A DNA stretch of 64,000 bases from Acridotheres tristis (GCA_037013685.1 CM072895.1:13490463-13554462), one strand, 5' to 3'. Counted from the stretch's first letter, positions 25,201-38,712 are shown. Numbers and translations are program-made. Notes: generated by a model not told the origin, from the letters alone.

Positions 25201-27740
25201 TGTGGATTCTGCCTGTTTGGGTTCAGAAGCATGAAGAGCTTCTACACAAGAAATCCAGTTGATTTAGTCACATGCTGAGACAGTCACAGGGGCAGATCCC
25301 AGATGAGGAAAACTCCACAAGACAGGAAGACTGAAAAAATGACACTGCATCCATTTATGAGGAAAAACATTTAGGAGTTGTGGAATCAATCAAGTGAAAC
25401 CAAACTAGGAGGTAAATGTAAGCTTTTTCCTTTGATTACATGTTTTCACATTCTGAAGAGTAAAAAAAAAAACCCAAAACAAAAAACAAATTATTGCATT
25501 TTGTTCCAAATTGCAAAAAGATTTTGAGATACTAGGTCAAACAATGTCCTTTCAGAGACCCCAGAAATAAAAGAGACTGCAATTCCTCCTTAAACAGAAA
25601 TACACAATCCTGGGAAAAGTCAGCTAGGTGACTGGACTGTGATCTTTAGCTGAACATGCAGAAATGTTAACACTGCCCTTTCTACTTCTGCAGACCTTCA
25701 AATACAAGAGTTTTGCCCCTTTTGACCCAAGAGAAGGAAGTGGTAGGCAGAGTGCCAGAAGCTCAGTAAGAGACTTTGTTGAGACCTAGTCAATTAAAGG
25801 CTTTAAATGTCAAAAACAATATTTTTAAGCCATTCTACAAAACCAGGCAGTGAAAACATTGGGCAAAATTGCTAATGTCCAGTTGTGCAGGGTAAATAAG
25901 CTAAGGTCCTTTAAAGGAACCTTTCATTCTACCGTTTTGATGTTAAAAAAAAAAAGCCCAGAGCCTTTCTGCTGAAAACAAGAAAGTCAGTGTGCAGAGG
26001 CACACTGCATTTTAGAGCATAAGTGAGATTTTTAAAAGGTTTTTAAAAGGTTAATGTTGCTGAAAAACAAACAGGGTATATTTTCAGCAATATTTTCCAA
26101 CGGAGAATCTCACCTGAAAATGCTTTCATAATGACTATGTCTGCTAGAGGAACTCACAAGGATTTTTCAAGTGCTTAAAACTTTCTGTTACTCTCTTGCC
26201 AGCCCTTCTTTTCTCTGTGAGGTCCTTCTGGATAAATCTCAGCCTCACCAATCAGTGGCAAAACTCATCAGTATTTCACCCTTCAAAGTTCGTTGCAAGT
26301 TTTCACAAATGGAAAAATGGGTCTTGGTGTTCAGAGAAGGAAAGGTGCAAACGTCTACACACCCTGTGAGAAATAGAATTCAGTAATTAATCTTTTCCAT
26401 ATTTTTGGCACATTTTGAAAGAGTAATTTTTCTTGACTTATTCTTCAATACCCATGCAAACTTCCAGCCATGGTATGATTTCTCTTCTTTGACAGTGAGC
26501 TACAGAGATGACATGCGTAACATTCAGATCAGGACACCAAGTGACACTGCAAGTACTCTTACAGCTTTGACCTTCAGCTCCTCTTCCACTCTGACTCACA
26601 CATTACATTACCCATCAGGCAGCAAAAAGCACTTTGCTGACAAAAGCTGCTTTTCACTTACGCTCAAAGTGGTGAAAATATCCTAGGTAAAAGGACTTTT
26701 TTTTCCCCCTTTCCTTTCGCCATGATGAATGCCAAAGAAAATTGAACAAAAAGGGGAACAATTTCTTTGGAAGTACCTAATTTTTGACACAGCTCTATTT
26801 TCTGCCTGATTTAATGGGAGGCAGGAAAGTGGCAAATTTAAGAGCAAACTTGAAAATAGTCATTACATCGGTTTGCTGACCAGTTAGTTCAGCAGTGAAT
26901 GACCTAATTTGCTCCCTAAGACTCTCTCCTGTTTGATATCACAAGAAAAGCTCTGTGTGTTAAAATGTGCATCTCATTACATTATGCAGCACAGGCCTCC
27001 ATAATGTGACGAGATATGACATGAAGTTTAAAAAAAAAATACTTTTGTGCTTCTGCTCAGAGTGAATGTTCCAATATTTTAAAAGTCTCCAAACATAGGT
27101 GCCTCAGAAGTCACACTGCTGTCTTAGAAAGGCACTGACAGAAACTGTCCACCTAATTCTGGCCTTAACTAGCTCTCCAGTTTAGTTTTTAAAACATTCC
27201 TTTTTTAGTTCCTGGGCCAGATAAAAGGAAATGAAAACTCTCATTTAGAATTAACCATTTCCATGCCAACAATGAAACATTCTGTATCCATCCCACAATA
27301 GATTTGAATGGGCAGAGACCAGCTGATCTCAGATTAATAACAGCTAAAAGCATGGCCCTCTCCATTTCACAGCCTCGTTGTTCAGGGTTGTGTTCTGACT
27401 CTGGATATTCTGGTCTAGACTGAGGATAACTCAATTGAAATCAAAGTTACTTAGCCTGGGCAAAGTTAAGACTCATTTTGCATTTTCAGTTTTACTCAGG
27501 GGTTGAACTCCTATTGTCCTAGAGCTGATGGGGAATTTCCTAAAAAGTAGCAAGAAAAACTGTGCCAAGAAATCCCATATTTCATCTTCTGGGAGATTTG
27601 TCAAGGTTCTTCTGTAATTTCTTACTTGCTCCTCCACCAGGGGAATGAAGATTAAACCTTCCAGCTCAGTGTACCCCTACTTCTACCTACATTTTTCCAG
27701 AAGTTTTTTTGTGGAATAGCACATAAATATGTGCTATTAT
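22206..27740. other. Unique non-coding DNA with one GC-richer block
   Basis: No gene is recognised. From about 23180 to 23560 the sequence is clearly richer in G and C than its surroundings. Overlapping frames occur there on both strands (86, 88, 75 and 71 codons), none with known domains and with no CpG clustering. A perfect 11-base tandem pair (TTTTTAAAAGG) lies at 26029-26050. The block 26860-27030 is listed in the findings as a possible conserved element. Confidence 0.5.
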
Positions 27741-28730
27741 TTAATTGAATGAGGCTGGGATGGGATCGAATGGAGACACAGAAGCTGGTAGATGTCTGTG
27801 GAGATCTCTGTGTGTGCATGTGTGTGTTTTTGTGAGGCTGGGGGATGGCAGGGTGTCCAGGCAGAAGGAAGACTGCAAATATTTGACCAGCTGCCTCTCT
27901 GCACCCCACATCTGCAGGGTTTGGCTGAGCCCAGCCACTGCATGCACACCAGGCGATGTTTTCCCTGTGATGCCCCTTCAGGAGAAAGCTGGGGGCAGGG
28001 ATACTGTGGGTCTTGCCTTTTCAGGCCACTCCACTTCCTTTCATCCTTTCCCACCCCACAGGAGAGGGGAACCCTGCCATGAAAGGTTCCCTCCCAGTGG
28101 GGACCAGGAGGCAAAAGGTACTACCTCACCTATTTTCTTTCATTCAAATGGATTTAAAAATCTGATGTGCAAACAGAGCTGAATACTTATCAGGCTGTTA
28201 CTATAGCGCCAGCTCCTGAAGCCTGGGCTGAGTCCTTCCTCAGTCAGGGAGCTTTAAGTCAGGAAATACGAGTACAGGTGTTCAGTCTTTATAGAAAACC
28301 CGGTAGTGAGCAAAGGCATCATTAGCAGAGATGCACATTTGATGTCCCTCTTGGGTGTGTCCTCTGCTGCTGCCCCAGCACACTGTGCCACCCTGGTGTG
28401 TGGGAATGCAGGCAGAGACCAGCCTGGGACAGGCAACATCCCCCGATCCCGGACCGAACCCCACCCTTTGCTCCTGCTCTGTGCTGTGCCCAGCAAATCA
28501 CCCCACACAAACTACAGGACACGGCTGGAGGAGCAATGTGAAGTTATGGGGGCAAAGACAACTCCTGATTACGAATGCCCTGAAAAACCTCGAGCTCCTG
28601 AGCAGTCAGATTGCACTGCTCTAGGACTTGCTGCTGGTCCAGGAGCCACTTCAGAGAGCTGGAGGCGAAAGCTGATCTGTAGCTCCCATTGTTATTTAGC
28701 ACCAAAACCCTCAACATAGTAATGGGCCAG
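27741..28730. other. GC-richer block with several overlapping open frames, no gene assigned
   Basis: About 1 kb has distinctly higher G+C and up to five overlapping open frames on both strands. The largest is 145 codons at 27745-28182 (plus), opposed by 125 codons at 27737-28114 (minus), then 137 codons at 28306-28719 (plus). The translations are rich in Cys, His, Pro and Ser without ordered motifs, which is what stop-poor GC-rich sequence produces by chance. A tract of TG repeats near 27807-27834 contributes a Cys/Val run. There is no CpG island, clear promoter or consensus splice frame. A lineage-specific non-coding exon or old repeat debris is possible. Confidence 0.45.
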
Positions 28731-31700
28731 GAGGAACAGATATGTACCATAAAACAAAGCAAGTTACTAACCCACCTTTGCCCTCTGAAGTCTCTGTAAT
28801 TATAAAAGAGTTACCCTGGAATGAAGTGATCATCACCAGGGTAAGAGGAGAGCTGCTTTAAATTCCTTTATGCCACTGTCTGAATTCTGCATATGGAAAT
28901 TTCATTGAAGGCAGTGTTTTTCAGTCATGATATTATTTTGTGTTTTGCCTATGAATGGTGGTGAGTCAGTTCTATCAGGCTGTCAAGTGACTTCAGAAAT
29001 CTGGAGAAAAACAAAATGAAAAGAAAACCTAAGCAATCTCTCACTTTCCCCTGGTATGTACAGGAGTGGCTTTTCCTTCCAGCCAGTTATGTGTTTGTAT
29101 TTTCTTCATTCGTTCTCTTTGAAAACAGACACTTCTTTGCTGAAATCCAAAAGTTCTGACTTCACTCAGTTTATGCCTCATTATATACTGGAGAAAGACT
29201 GGTGTCTGTAGTCCCTGCTATACTCTGCTGTTTGTCTCCGGGAATGAAAGATGAGGCAGAGAACCATAGATGAAATCCGGGACCCATTAAAGGCGAGGGG
29301 AGTTTTGCCATTGACTTTTCTGGGGTCACAGTTTTGCCCTAAGTCTTTTATTTCCGTCTTGTACAATGCCAGGCAGCTGTCAAAGCTGATGCCTAGTGCC
29401 TTCATTAGACTGACATGATCAGATTTCAATTCCACCAAACCTAAACTGTTGGCATCTGCACGGAGTTTAGACCAGAGAAAAAAGCCATTTTTAACACAAA
29501 ACATTCACACCTTTATGAAAGTATGTAAGTGGTTCCTAGTATGAATACACATCGGGAATGCACCTAACAGTTTTGAAAACAGTTCAGTTTTGCAGTGATA
29601 TAAAAAAAGCTGACAGTGCAAATTGTGAGCTCACAAACTTTATTGCTTCCACAAGAGTTCTTCACAATGCAATCCTCATGATTTGACTATCATTACCTTG
29701 AATTTTTACCAAAGCAACATGGAGGTCTTAATCTTTTCTGGGAGCAAAACTAAGCAAGTACAAGTAATAAGAAGAGTAATATCTGCACAGCTTTGGAAAG
29801 AGTGAACATTATGTCAGCACATCTGTGCATTTCGTTTGGACATAGAAATTAATTACCTGGAATTGACTGACAAAGCAAGTACAGCTTTCAGATCCTTTCT
29901 TCAGTATAGAATGCTATTGTAATAGCTGTTTAAGCTCAAGATGTTTCAGTTTCCATATGCTTTGAAATTTTTACTGTAATATCACAGAAAACACAAATCT
30001 GAGTGCAAATTGTCTTCCAAACACAAAATAAAGCTTGAAGTAGGTACCTTTGTTTTATAATTATGCAATTTCAGTGAGGATATCCTCAGTCTAGTGAGTA
30101 TTGTCCTCTTCAGAGGATAACAGAGATTTGGCTACTCTAATGATGCCTTTGCAATAAAAACTCCAACATGTAGAAATTACAAGAGCAAAAAAAAACTCTA
30201 TAACCTGAAGATTTAAAGCAGCATTTTAATTTAGCTTTTTAATCTACTTCCTGCTTTTTCACTCTGAACCAACAAAATAAAACCAGACATTGCCCAGCAT
30301 GGTTGACAGAACAGTTCTAAGAAAAGACTGAGTTTTCCAGGATGTATCACCATAGGAGTTTGTAATAAAGCTGCAAACTTCAGAAAAGGTGAGACTAAAC
30401 TTTTCACAGCATTTTCAGCCTAGATACAGCCACAGCACACGATCCTGTGCTGGGCAAAGTGACTGACAGTGGTGGGTGGGGGCTCAGGCTGGAAAAGGTC
30501 TGTGGGGTTTGGGCAATCTGCCAATAAATCCGCATACTGCTGAGGCTAAAAGCCTGAATGTGTTCACGTTTACCCTCATATTAAGCATGAGTAATTACCT
30601 TCCAATGAGTGGAGTTGCATGCATGTAAAGCTAATGCAACAGGGAAGACTCTGTCCATATGATGGGGAAGGCTGCTCGTATAGAATAATAACCCCCCACT
30701 GATCATTCCCGTATTTTTAGAACTGAACTTGGGCTGAACCTCTCTCAAGGTTACAACACTTTCTGGTAAGTTATGTCCAAGCCTTCTGCATTTTTGGCTC
30801 CTGGCCTAGATAAGGACTTAAAGCACAAATAATCAGCTTAAGGGCTGCTTCCCACTTGAATCAGAGAGGAAGTAGGGGAATCTCACCAAGCTGCCTTTTT
30901 TCAGATGATTTCCAGCCCTATTTCTAGACCTGCAGGGTCTGTGAGAAAACCCTGCAGTGGAGTCCAGCCTATTCTGGACCTGCTGCCACATTTGCTGAGT
31001 CTCCAGAGTACCCAGTGGGGCAGAGATCTGCCTGGTGGCCCTCTCGCTGTACAGACCATGGGTCTGGTCTGGAGGAATGCCCTGCAGACATCCTGCACAT
31101 CTGACATGACTTCAGTGAAATCCTCTGTTGGCGTCCATCCTGTCACACATCACTGAGATCTCAATCTGGGTTTCTTTAGAGGAAATAAAAACATATACTT
31201 GTGTACTGTTCTCAGCCAAATCCCAGCTACAAAGGCTTTAAATAATTGTCCCCAGATTTCTATACTGTCTTCTTTCTTTGTGCCAAGAATTTTTTATTCT
31301 TTCCCCTATCTGCCTTCCCAATTTGAAACTTGTGTCTTATTTGTTTTAATTATTTTTTTTAACTTTTATTTTTGTTGGTGGAAGCAGAGTTTCAGAGAAC
31401 ATGAATGAGATGCATGTTCTTACAGGAAGCCAGCCTAGGTTGTGCAGAAAGTCAAAACGATCAAGGTCACTTGGAAGTCCTGAATGTGTCTCCCTGACCC
31501 TGGCCACAAAATCCTAAATTCCGGTCTGGGTCACCTCTTCTGCTCTGCATAACCTGCACAGACGTGAAAAGCTATTCAGTCCTTTGGCCCTGCAGTTTCT
31601 GTTGGATAAAACCTGTTGGTTTCTTGATTAATGTTTACTCCGTAACTTCCACGTGTGCTCTCCCTGGCCAGCTCCTATTTTCCTTTCAATCCTGTTTTCT

Positions 31701-32460
31701 GGTCACACTGCTGGCCCTGGTGTCCAGGGAGCTGCTGTGAGCCAGGGCCAGTGCAATTATTGCTGCACGCTGTTATATGCAGGGTATGTTCATTATCACT
31801 GCTCTGCACAGACCACGCTCCAGCAGAACCAGCTGATTTCAGAGCACTGACCAAGGCGTGATACAAGTGTCTCTCAATGGGGACAACTGCTGGGTGCATT
31901 CTTTTGCTGATTAATAAATTAACTTTCAGGAGGGGCACTATTTTTCATTCAACTAGTACTTTTTGCCTCCTCCTGAAACATAAAGAAAGTTTAAATAGAT
32001 CTTTTAAGAAAGCCCTAAAACCTCACCGGTTTTCCTTAAAATCAATACCTTTGTTATTAACTAGCCCAAATTTAACAAGAGAAAAATAAAAGGAATTAAA
32101 ACTAAAGCATATATGTTCACAAAAAGTAAATTTGATTTTAAATGAAAAATGGGTTTTCCTCTTCTCTCCACTTCACTGCATCCTCCAAATTTGTTTTTAA
32201 AATTTAGTCCAGAAATGTTTTTCTTCACTACTTGGGTTTAAAGTGTTGATTCATCAGAGGGGGGTTGTTTGTTTGAAGTTCTAAAATTGCATCCTTTTAC
32301 TTGGATTTGTCTCATCAAAATACATGTAATAGTTATAAATTGCTAGGATATGTTCAGTGATATAACACATTTGCTTAAACATGCAAAATGATAAGTCAGA
32401 TTCACAGAAAATCTATGTTTTTTATCTTTATGTAGCTCATTTTTTTTACTATAGCTTCTC
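28731..32460. other. Unique non-coding DNA with two small GC-richer blocks
   Basis: No gene is recognised. GC-richer patches at about 30900-31150 and 31650-31860 each carry opposing frames of 65-87 codons without known domains. The remainder is ordinary AT-rich sequence. Confidence 0.5.
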
Positions 32461-32467
32461 TAGGCAG

Positions 32468-32503
32468 CATAAGTGTCAGGAATAACATAAGTGTCAGGAA
32501 TAT
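32468..32503. repeat. 18-bp tandem duplication, two copies
   Basis: CATAAGTGTCAGGAATAA at 32468-32485 is followed immediately by CATAAGTGTCAGGAATAT at 32486-32503. The copies differ only at the last base. This fits a single recent slippage or duplication event. Confidence 0.95.
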
Positions 32504-35500
32504 TATGTTCTTAGACGCCTGTCTCTAACTTCCCTTAAAAGCAGCACTTGACAAAATTATGTTGACTGGTACTTTTTAGAATAATTGCAATACCTGGGTG
32601 TAGCAATGTTGTCCACAGTAGAAATTCTGTAGCTGGCACTCCATTATTAGCATTTTGATTGCACCAAATTTATCTTGAGATGAAAAGTAAACATCATTAT
32701 CCTCACTGGAATGCAGTATATTTTTTTTTTTGCTCAATAATTACAGGTCTGATCATTACCATTGCCTTTCTTCAATGACCCAGGAGTAGTAGAATATGGA
32801 GGTAGGATTAGAGTAATGTGTGATTGATGATGGCTGCTTTCATTACTTTATGTGGAATAAGTGAGCACCTAACAGATGGATTTCATCACTATGTAACATA
32901 TAAATTCCAGTATATGATAAATTTCTGTACCTCCAGTGTACTGCAATAATCTTTGCAGAAATAATGTATTATTTTGGTGAGAGCTTTCATTAAATTACAG
33001 TTTATGCATTTCATTATACAGAAGAGTTTTTTATCTTACATTATTTTTTTTAATTATTATTATTATTATGCAGTATTTTTTTTTAATGTCAAAAGATAAC
33101 CTAGCAAATAATTTTCAGTTAAAAATGCAAGGCTAGAGAAGATATTATTAGGCTTTCCATGTTTTGTGGCTCAGAGATGGTTGTTTGGCCTGAAAGCTTT
33201 TCAAGAAATTTTACTATTAATTGTTACACACAAGTAGATCTTTCTCTTTTGCCTAACGATGAAGGACAGATTTTGACCTCTGCTCTGGGAAGACCAAATT
33301 AAGTAGACAGCTGAGGCTTCTCCCAATGAAACAGCTTTTATAACCCAAGGTTGCTCCTAAGAGCTGTTCTGGCATAAATATCTGCAGTCAACTCTGTAAA
33401 GATGGATCAAAGTTCTTTAGTAGAAGCAAAGCAGACTCTGTGTTCTGCAATGTTTCCAGACTGCGAGTATAGATTAAAAAATGCATTAAGTACATAGTAA
33501 AAATTGTTAAAACAGCATATTTACTGATTTGCCAAGGTCTGGTCCTTTGCAGTGTCATGTAATACTGTTCTAGTTTGTTCCTTTAAAAAGCTTTCAATGG
33601 ATATAAAGAGGATCATTCATGAACTGCCTTTTGAGGTATAACTGAAAAAAAAATGTGGTCAGTGTATTTTTAAAATTTCCTGTATTATTGGCTCTGTAAA
33701 ACATGAAGGTTTTTTTACACAAGTGAATCCTTGCCCTTTTTAAAGACATGAGCTTGGTTTTCCTTGCTTCTCTCATACAAGCCCAAAGTTCTACAAACTC
33801 TATTCATTGTATAATCTTCTGCAGACTGAAATGACAGAATCTATATATTCACTCCCCATAAAAGTAGGTCTTTAAGTTCAAGCCATAGAAATATGCACAC
33901 TTATTGCTCTAGGATGTCCTTAGGTGCATCTGAGTACATTAAAAAGGATTTTTAATCCTAAACATAAAAACAATTTTATTTTTGTCAGGCAAATTTCTAC
34001 ATTAGGCCACACAGAGCAAAAGTTCCAATCCTTTACTGACAGGTAGGGTGTCACATATCTGAGGTAACTGGATTTTCATTAGATTTCTAAGCAAAATATT
34101 TTATAAGCTTTTTTAAATAAACCAGATTTCCCAGTGAAGTAAATGTTACTGCTATTTCTACATGCTTTTCAAAGCACTGGTATAATCCTGCAGAGTGACT
34201 GAGTCCCCTCTGAGCTTGATCAGATGAGACAAGCTGAAGTGCTTACACATTTCCTTAATACTATTTCTTTTACAGGTCTTCTCTTATGAGAAACTCTACG
34301 CAGAAAACTTCCATAGATTTGATGTACATTTAACACACTAAAAACATACATGGGCACATTTTATTCCTCCAGAAAATGAATCCATAAGTTGTTGCTGACT
34401 TTAGCTGACCTTCATGCAAGTGTTTCATGATCAGTATGGAATGTGGGATGTCTATGTCTATAAAATGTTTTGTTTGAAAATATAGTCCAATAACATTGAT
34501 TTATGGTGATGTCTACTCTCTAAACCCTTATGGATAATGCATTTAGAATGAATGAAATAGTGACAGTTCATCGCTCTGTGTGAGGTGAGCAGTCCTGAAG
34601 CGTGAATCACACTTACACATGCCTAAGTTATCTAAGTTATTGTTAAAGTTCAAAAATACAGCTTATATTTCAGAATTCTGGTGTTAAATAAATGGCTTAT
34701 TACTGCCGTCAACATTTGTGTCTTCTGCATGTCTATTCAATATTGTGAAAAAGTAAGAATAGTTCAAGAGAAGTTTCATGTTCAACAAATAGATTTTTAA
34801 AAGGAGAAAAAAATAGGGATTTTATAGCTTGTAATTACATGTGTTTTAAATAACATTGGCTAACTGTAATATCCTGATGTGCACTGCAAAAAAAACCCCA
34901 AGATATTAACATTGAAAACTGACAAATCTGGGAGTTGAAATTGAGATTTATGTCATGGCAGGTTCATTATTTACTTCTCTGTGGATGCATGTCTCTTGTA
35001 ATTGCATTGAATTTTTTTTTTTTTTTCAAAAGAGAAACCATAAGATACATTGCTCTAAGTTCCCCTGGCTTTCACAGCAGGCTGCAACAGGGTGAAATCC
35101 TAATAACTGATGAATAGCTCTCCAGTATATGTCCCAAGAGAAAAAACTGAAAAAACCCACTACTGTTACACTGCTGTCTGAAGGCCATTTAAAGGCAGCT
35201 TGTTAGTTGAACTGAGCAATAGAAAAAATGCAGTTAAACTGTTTTGCTAGCAGGTGTTCCCACTGCACTGGTAAACTCCTGAGTGGTTTAACCCATAACA
35301 GAGACATAACAAAATGAGGGGATACAAAAGGACCATTTTTTCAGGAATTATCCATTAGATAGGAATTTTGCAAATGCATCACTATAAGAATAGTGGCAGT
35401 GTTTTATTTGTGGAAGGTATATGAGGATGAGATTCAAAATGTGTTATGCAAACTCACTGTAAGCAAATACAATCCCACAAAGCCTTGCCCACGTGGCTAA

Positions 35501-37498
35501 TCTTGCTGAGTCCACATAATGAAGTCAATCAAAAAATATTAAGTTAAAACATTTCTACTCAGTTTTCCAGTCCAAATTTAGAAGAATAACATTCATATTT
35601 GATTCTACCCAGATATAAACAACCTCTCTAATTTGCAAGAATCCATCAATGTCTGCTCATAAATTTTAATTCCAGATGAGTGTATTAAAGAGCTAGAAAT
35701 GGGTAGAATCAACACAGGCTACCCAAGGCCACGTTGTGTTCTTCCCTGTCTGAGAAGACAAGTACATGCTATGAACAATCACTTGTTAGTCTTTAAATCA
35801 AATCTTTCTGATTTTACATGTAGCCCATGCCCTATTTTCAATCCACTCTATAAAAAACACCAACAGGCAGCTGGTACAGACCAGACATGAGTTCCCTGTC
35901 CATGGCAGAGAATTATAGTTCCCCTCTGCAATGGCATTTCAGTTTCATTCTTTGAAATACATTATAGGTGACTCTGGATTGATGTTGGATGGAATATCAT
36001 TATATGATAAAATAAGGCCTCTAAAGATATTATATGTCATTTAGTATGAAATTCTTACTCAATCTTCAAAAGAGCTCCTTTTTTTTCAGACTCCAGGCTA
36101 CAGTGCCAATAGAATATTTAATGGGCAACTCAATGAAATTCCCAGTCATCTGGTATAACATGAGAACAGTACAGAGTGAGAAGTGCACCACTAGAAATCA
36201 ATACTAGGAATTTAGCTTCTTCCTTTACTAAACGTGGAATATAAAGCCCTAATAAACTCTTTCTTGGTAAGCAATTTTTATCGTGTCTTGGATCTTTGGA
36301 CTGGGGGCTGTTTTGACATTGCTTTCTTGGGAATGACCTTCCTAGCTTAGAAAGCATAGAATGCCATGCAAAAAAATAGGCATAATTTATTACAGAGGAC
36401 ATTCTTTTCTTCCAAACTTCCTCTTCCTCACATGGAATCTATTAATGCTTTGTTTAAGATCCTTGAGTGCATAGGACATACTCTCCTGTTTTCTTTATAT
36501 TTATCTTTGACCCTATCACAGGTGATATACTTAATGCCAAAGTTGATACTCCTTGTAAAACGTGTCAAGAGGTTCAGTACATCCAGCCTGAAGGAAATAA
36601 ATTTTAGATATAAATGGGAATGTGTAAGCTGTAAAATTTTATGCAGTAATTGAATATGTTCTGTTTAAAGTCACTTTAAATGTACAACAGCAAGAGTTAC
36701 TACAAGGGGAACTGGAAAGTCATATAATAAAAAGAGAGAAGACAAAAGAAGGGAACACAAACTTGGAACATAAATGTCCTTATCTGAATTTATTTTTCAG
36801 CTCCCCAGCTGCCAATTATTTAAAAGGTTTTGGTCTTAATATGAAATAAGAAGAAAACAAATGAGGTTAGTTTTCAGTTTTGATCTAAAGGTTTTCTCCT
36901 TGCTTGGGTTGTCAGTGAAAAAGATAAGAAAACATTTGGTCTGATGCTTGCAAGCTCAATGCAAGGAAAATATGAATTTGTCCCACCCTAGCAAACCAGC
37001 TTGCACAATTGGACGCTCATTCTAAGGTCTAAATATTGTTTGTCTATTGACAACAGAGATAATAAACTGGCAAGATATCTGCTGTTCCTGGGCTCTGGTC
37101 AAGTGGACTCTTCTCAATAGGGTTTTCTATTGAGTTTGACAGTAGTTGAGATTACAGAAGGAAATCTCAAAGTGGTCTTGAAAGGGTCTTTGGAAAGATT
37201 GAGACTGTCACAAGAAAAGATCTCACACATGCAGAGGACAAGTGGATCAAGAAGGAACGCACACAGGCCATGAAGATATTGTCATTTTAAAAGATGGCAG
37301 CTGATTTCCAGTACAAAGAGAAAATATGGAAATTTTAGCCCCTGAAAATCAGCACAAGAAGTGACATGAAATAGAAGATGGATGTTAAAACAGCTAAGAA
37401 GGAAAACTTGAAACTGAGTAAGATTGTTAAAGACATTGAAAGTAAGCAAATTTCTGGAAAATTCCAGGAATGTGTCAGACCACCAGGAACTGAAGGAA
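32504..37498. other. Unique AT-rich non-coding DNA
   Basis: No gene is recognised. Simple patches include a T run near 32721-32732, ATT repeats at about 33053-33069 and a 15-base T run at about 35012-35026. The block 32520-33050 has the texture of a conserved non-coding element (see findings). Confidence 0.55.
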
Positions 37499-37519
37499 CA
37501 ACACACACACACACACACA
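37499..37519. repeat. Dinucleotide microsatellite (CA)10
   Basis: About ten CA units are uninterrupted. On the minus strand they appear as a Cys/Val run inside the longest open frame of the window (37335-37871, 178 codons). That is an argument against the frame being a conserved protein. Confidence 0.97.
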
Positions 37520-38656
37520 AGGCAATATTCTTTGAATCAGTATTAAACCTAGAATATGGTGTAAGGATCTGATTCACCCACGGATCAGGTTTGCATGGTG
37601 TGATCTTGCAGTCTGTTAAGAGGCAAAGAATATTTTTTACAACCTCCAGCTTTAGGGATGAGTCACTGTAGCCCTGACTGGGTAAGTCTGAGCAGTGTCT
37701 GCTGCTCTGAGCTGTGTCAGAGCCATCTGCTCTGCCTGCAAAGCCAGGCTGGTTCTGGCTGTTGCCCCCCTCCTCACCGGGGTGCACTTGTAGGATTTGA
37801 GTGCTGGGAATCACTAAAAACACCACCCATTGATCATGGGAAAGTGCAATCTGCTCAGAAAAAAAGTACATAGAGCTATAGTAAGACCTTTATTTTCTCA
37901 ACATTTATATAAGTATGTCAACCAAATACTGTATATTTCAGTACCAAAAATGCCTCCAGGTCTTTGTCCAAAGAATAACATACTTTTATTGCAGTAAAAG
38001 GAGTCAGAAGCAGCCAAACTGATGGCAAGTAAACCTATCCAATTATAGACAAAGCTGTATGGTAGTTTCAAAACACTGAACCACTCTGCAGAGCCATGCA
38101 CTGATTCACTAATCACTCTCCTTTACACTTTAATCAAAGCAAATATAGCCATCTCAGCTTGTTTTATCCAAACATTTAAAAATTTTTCTTCTAGTTATAA
38201 CCCCCTTATGTAATAATTTAGCACAATTATTTCTTACATGTATCCCATCATCAGTTATTTCAGTGCAAAAATAACCAGAATAGAGTTCTTTGTCAACATA
38301 ATATGAACCATAAGCCAGCTTATTAAACCCTTTTGGGGGACTTACCTTGCTCAGAACACAGTCATTATGGGGACTTTTTTTCTTTTCTCGAAGTAAATCT
38401 GTATATCTATCACATTAAAAACGCCATTTAAAGTTTCTTAGCATGAAAACAATCAGTTTCATTAATATCAAAAAGATTAACAGACAAGAAGTGGCATTAT
38501 CATTATATAATAAACAAGAAAATTGCCGGTATAGAGTTTTATAACAGAATATTCACTTTACAAAATCTGAGGGCTACCATCAACTCTGTAAAGCAACACA
38601 AGCTGAACAGTTCTCTGAAGGTTATTCAGTCAGGGATGGCAGGACAAAGCAGAGTT
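37520..38656. other. Unique non-coding DNA
   Basis: It holds the upstream part of the 178-codon minus-strand open frame (to 37871), with a slightly GC-richer patch at about 37660-37800. No domain is recognised. The rest is AT-rich. Confidence 0.5.
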
Positions 38657-38712
38657 CTGAGGTATTGTAACTCACATTTCTTTGCTGAGGTATTGTAATT
38701 CACATTTCCTTG
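38657..38712. repeat. 28-bp tandem duplication, two copies
   Basis: A 28-base unit beginning CTGAGGTATTGTAA occupies 38657-38684 and is repeated at 38685-38712. There are only two mismatches: C to T after GTAA, and T to C in the final CTTTG. This is a short local duplication with slight subsequent divergence. Confidence 0.95.

Noticed and set aside
27745..28182. Protein-coding gene of 145 codons
   Set aside because: It is opposed by 125- and 85-codon frames on the other strand, shows no ordered motif, and part of it is a TG repeat. This is typical of stop-poor GC-richer DNA.
37378..37572. Plus-strand 64-codon coding frame
   Set aside because: It runs through the CA repeat (Thr/His run) and is antisense to a longer frame; no domain is recognised.
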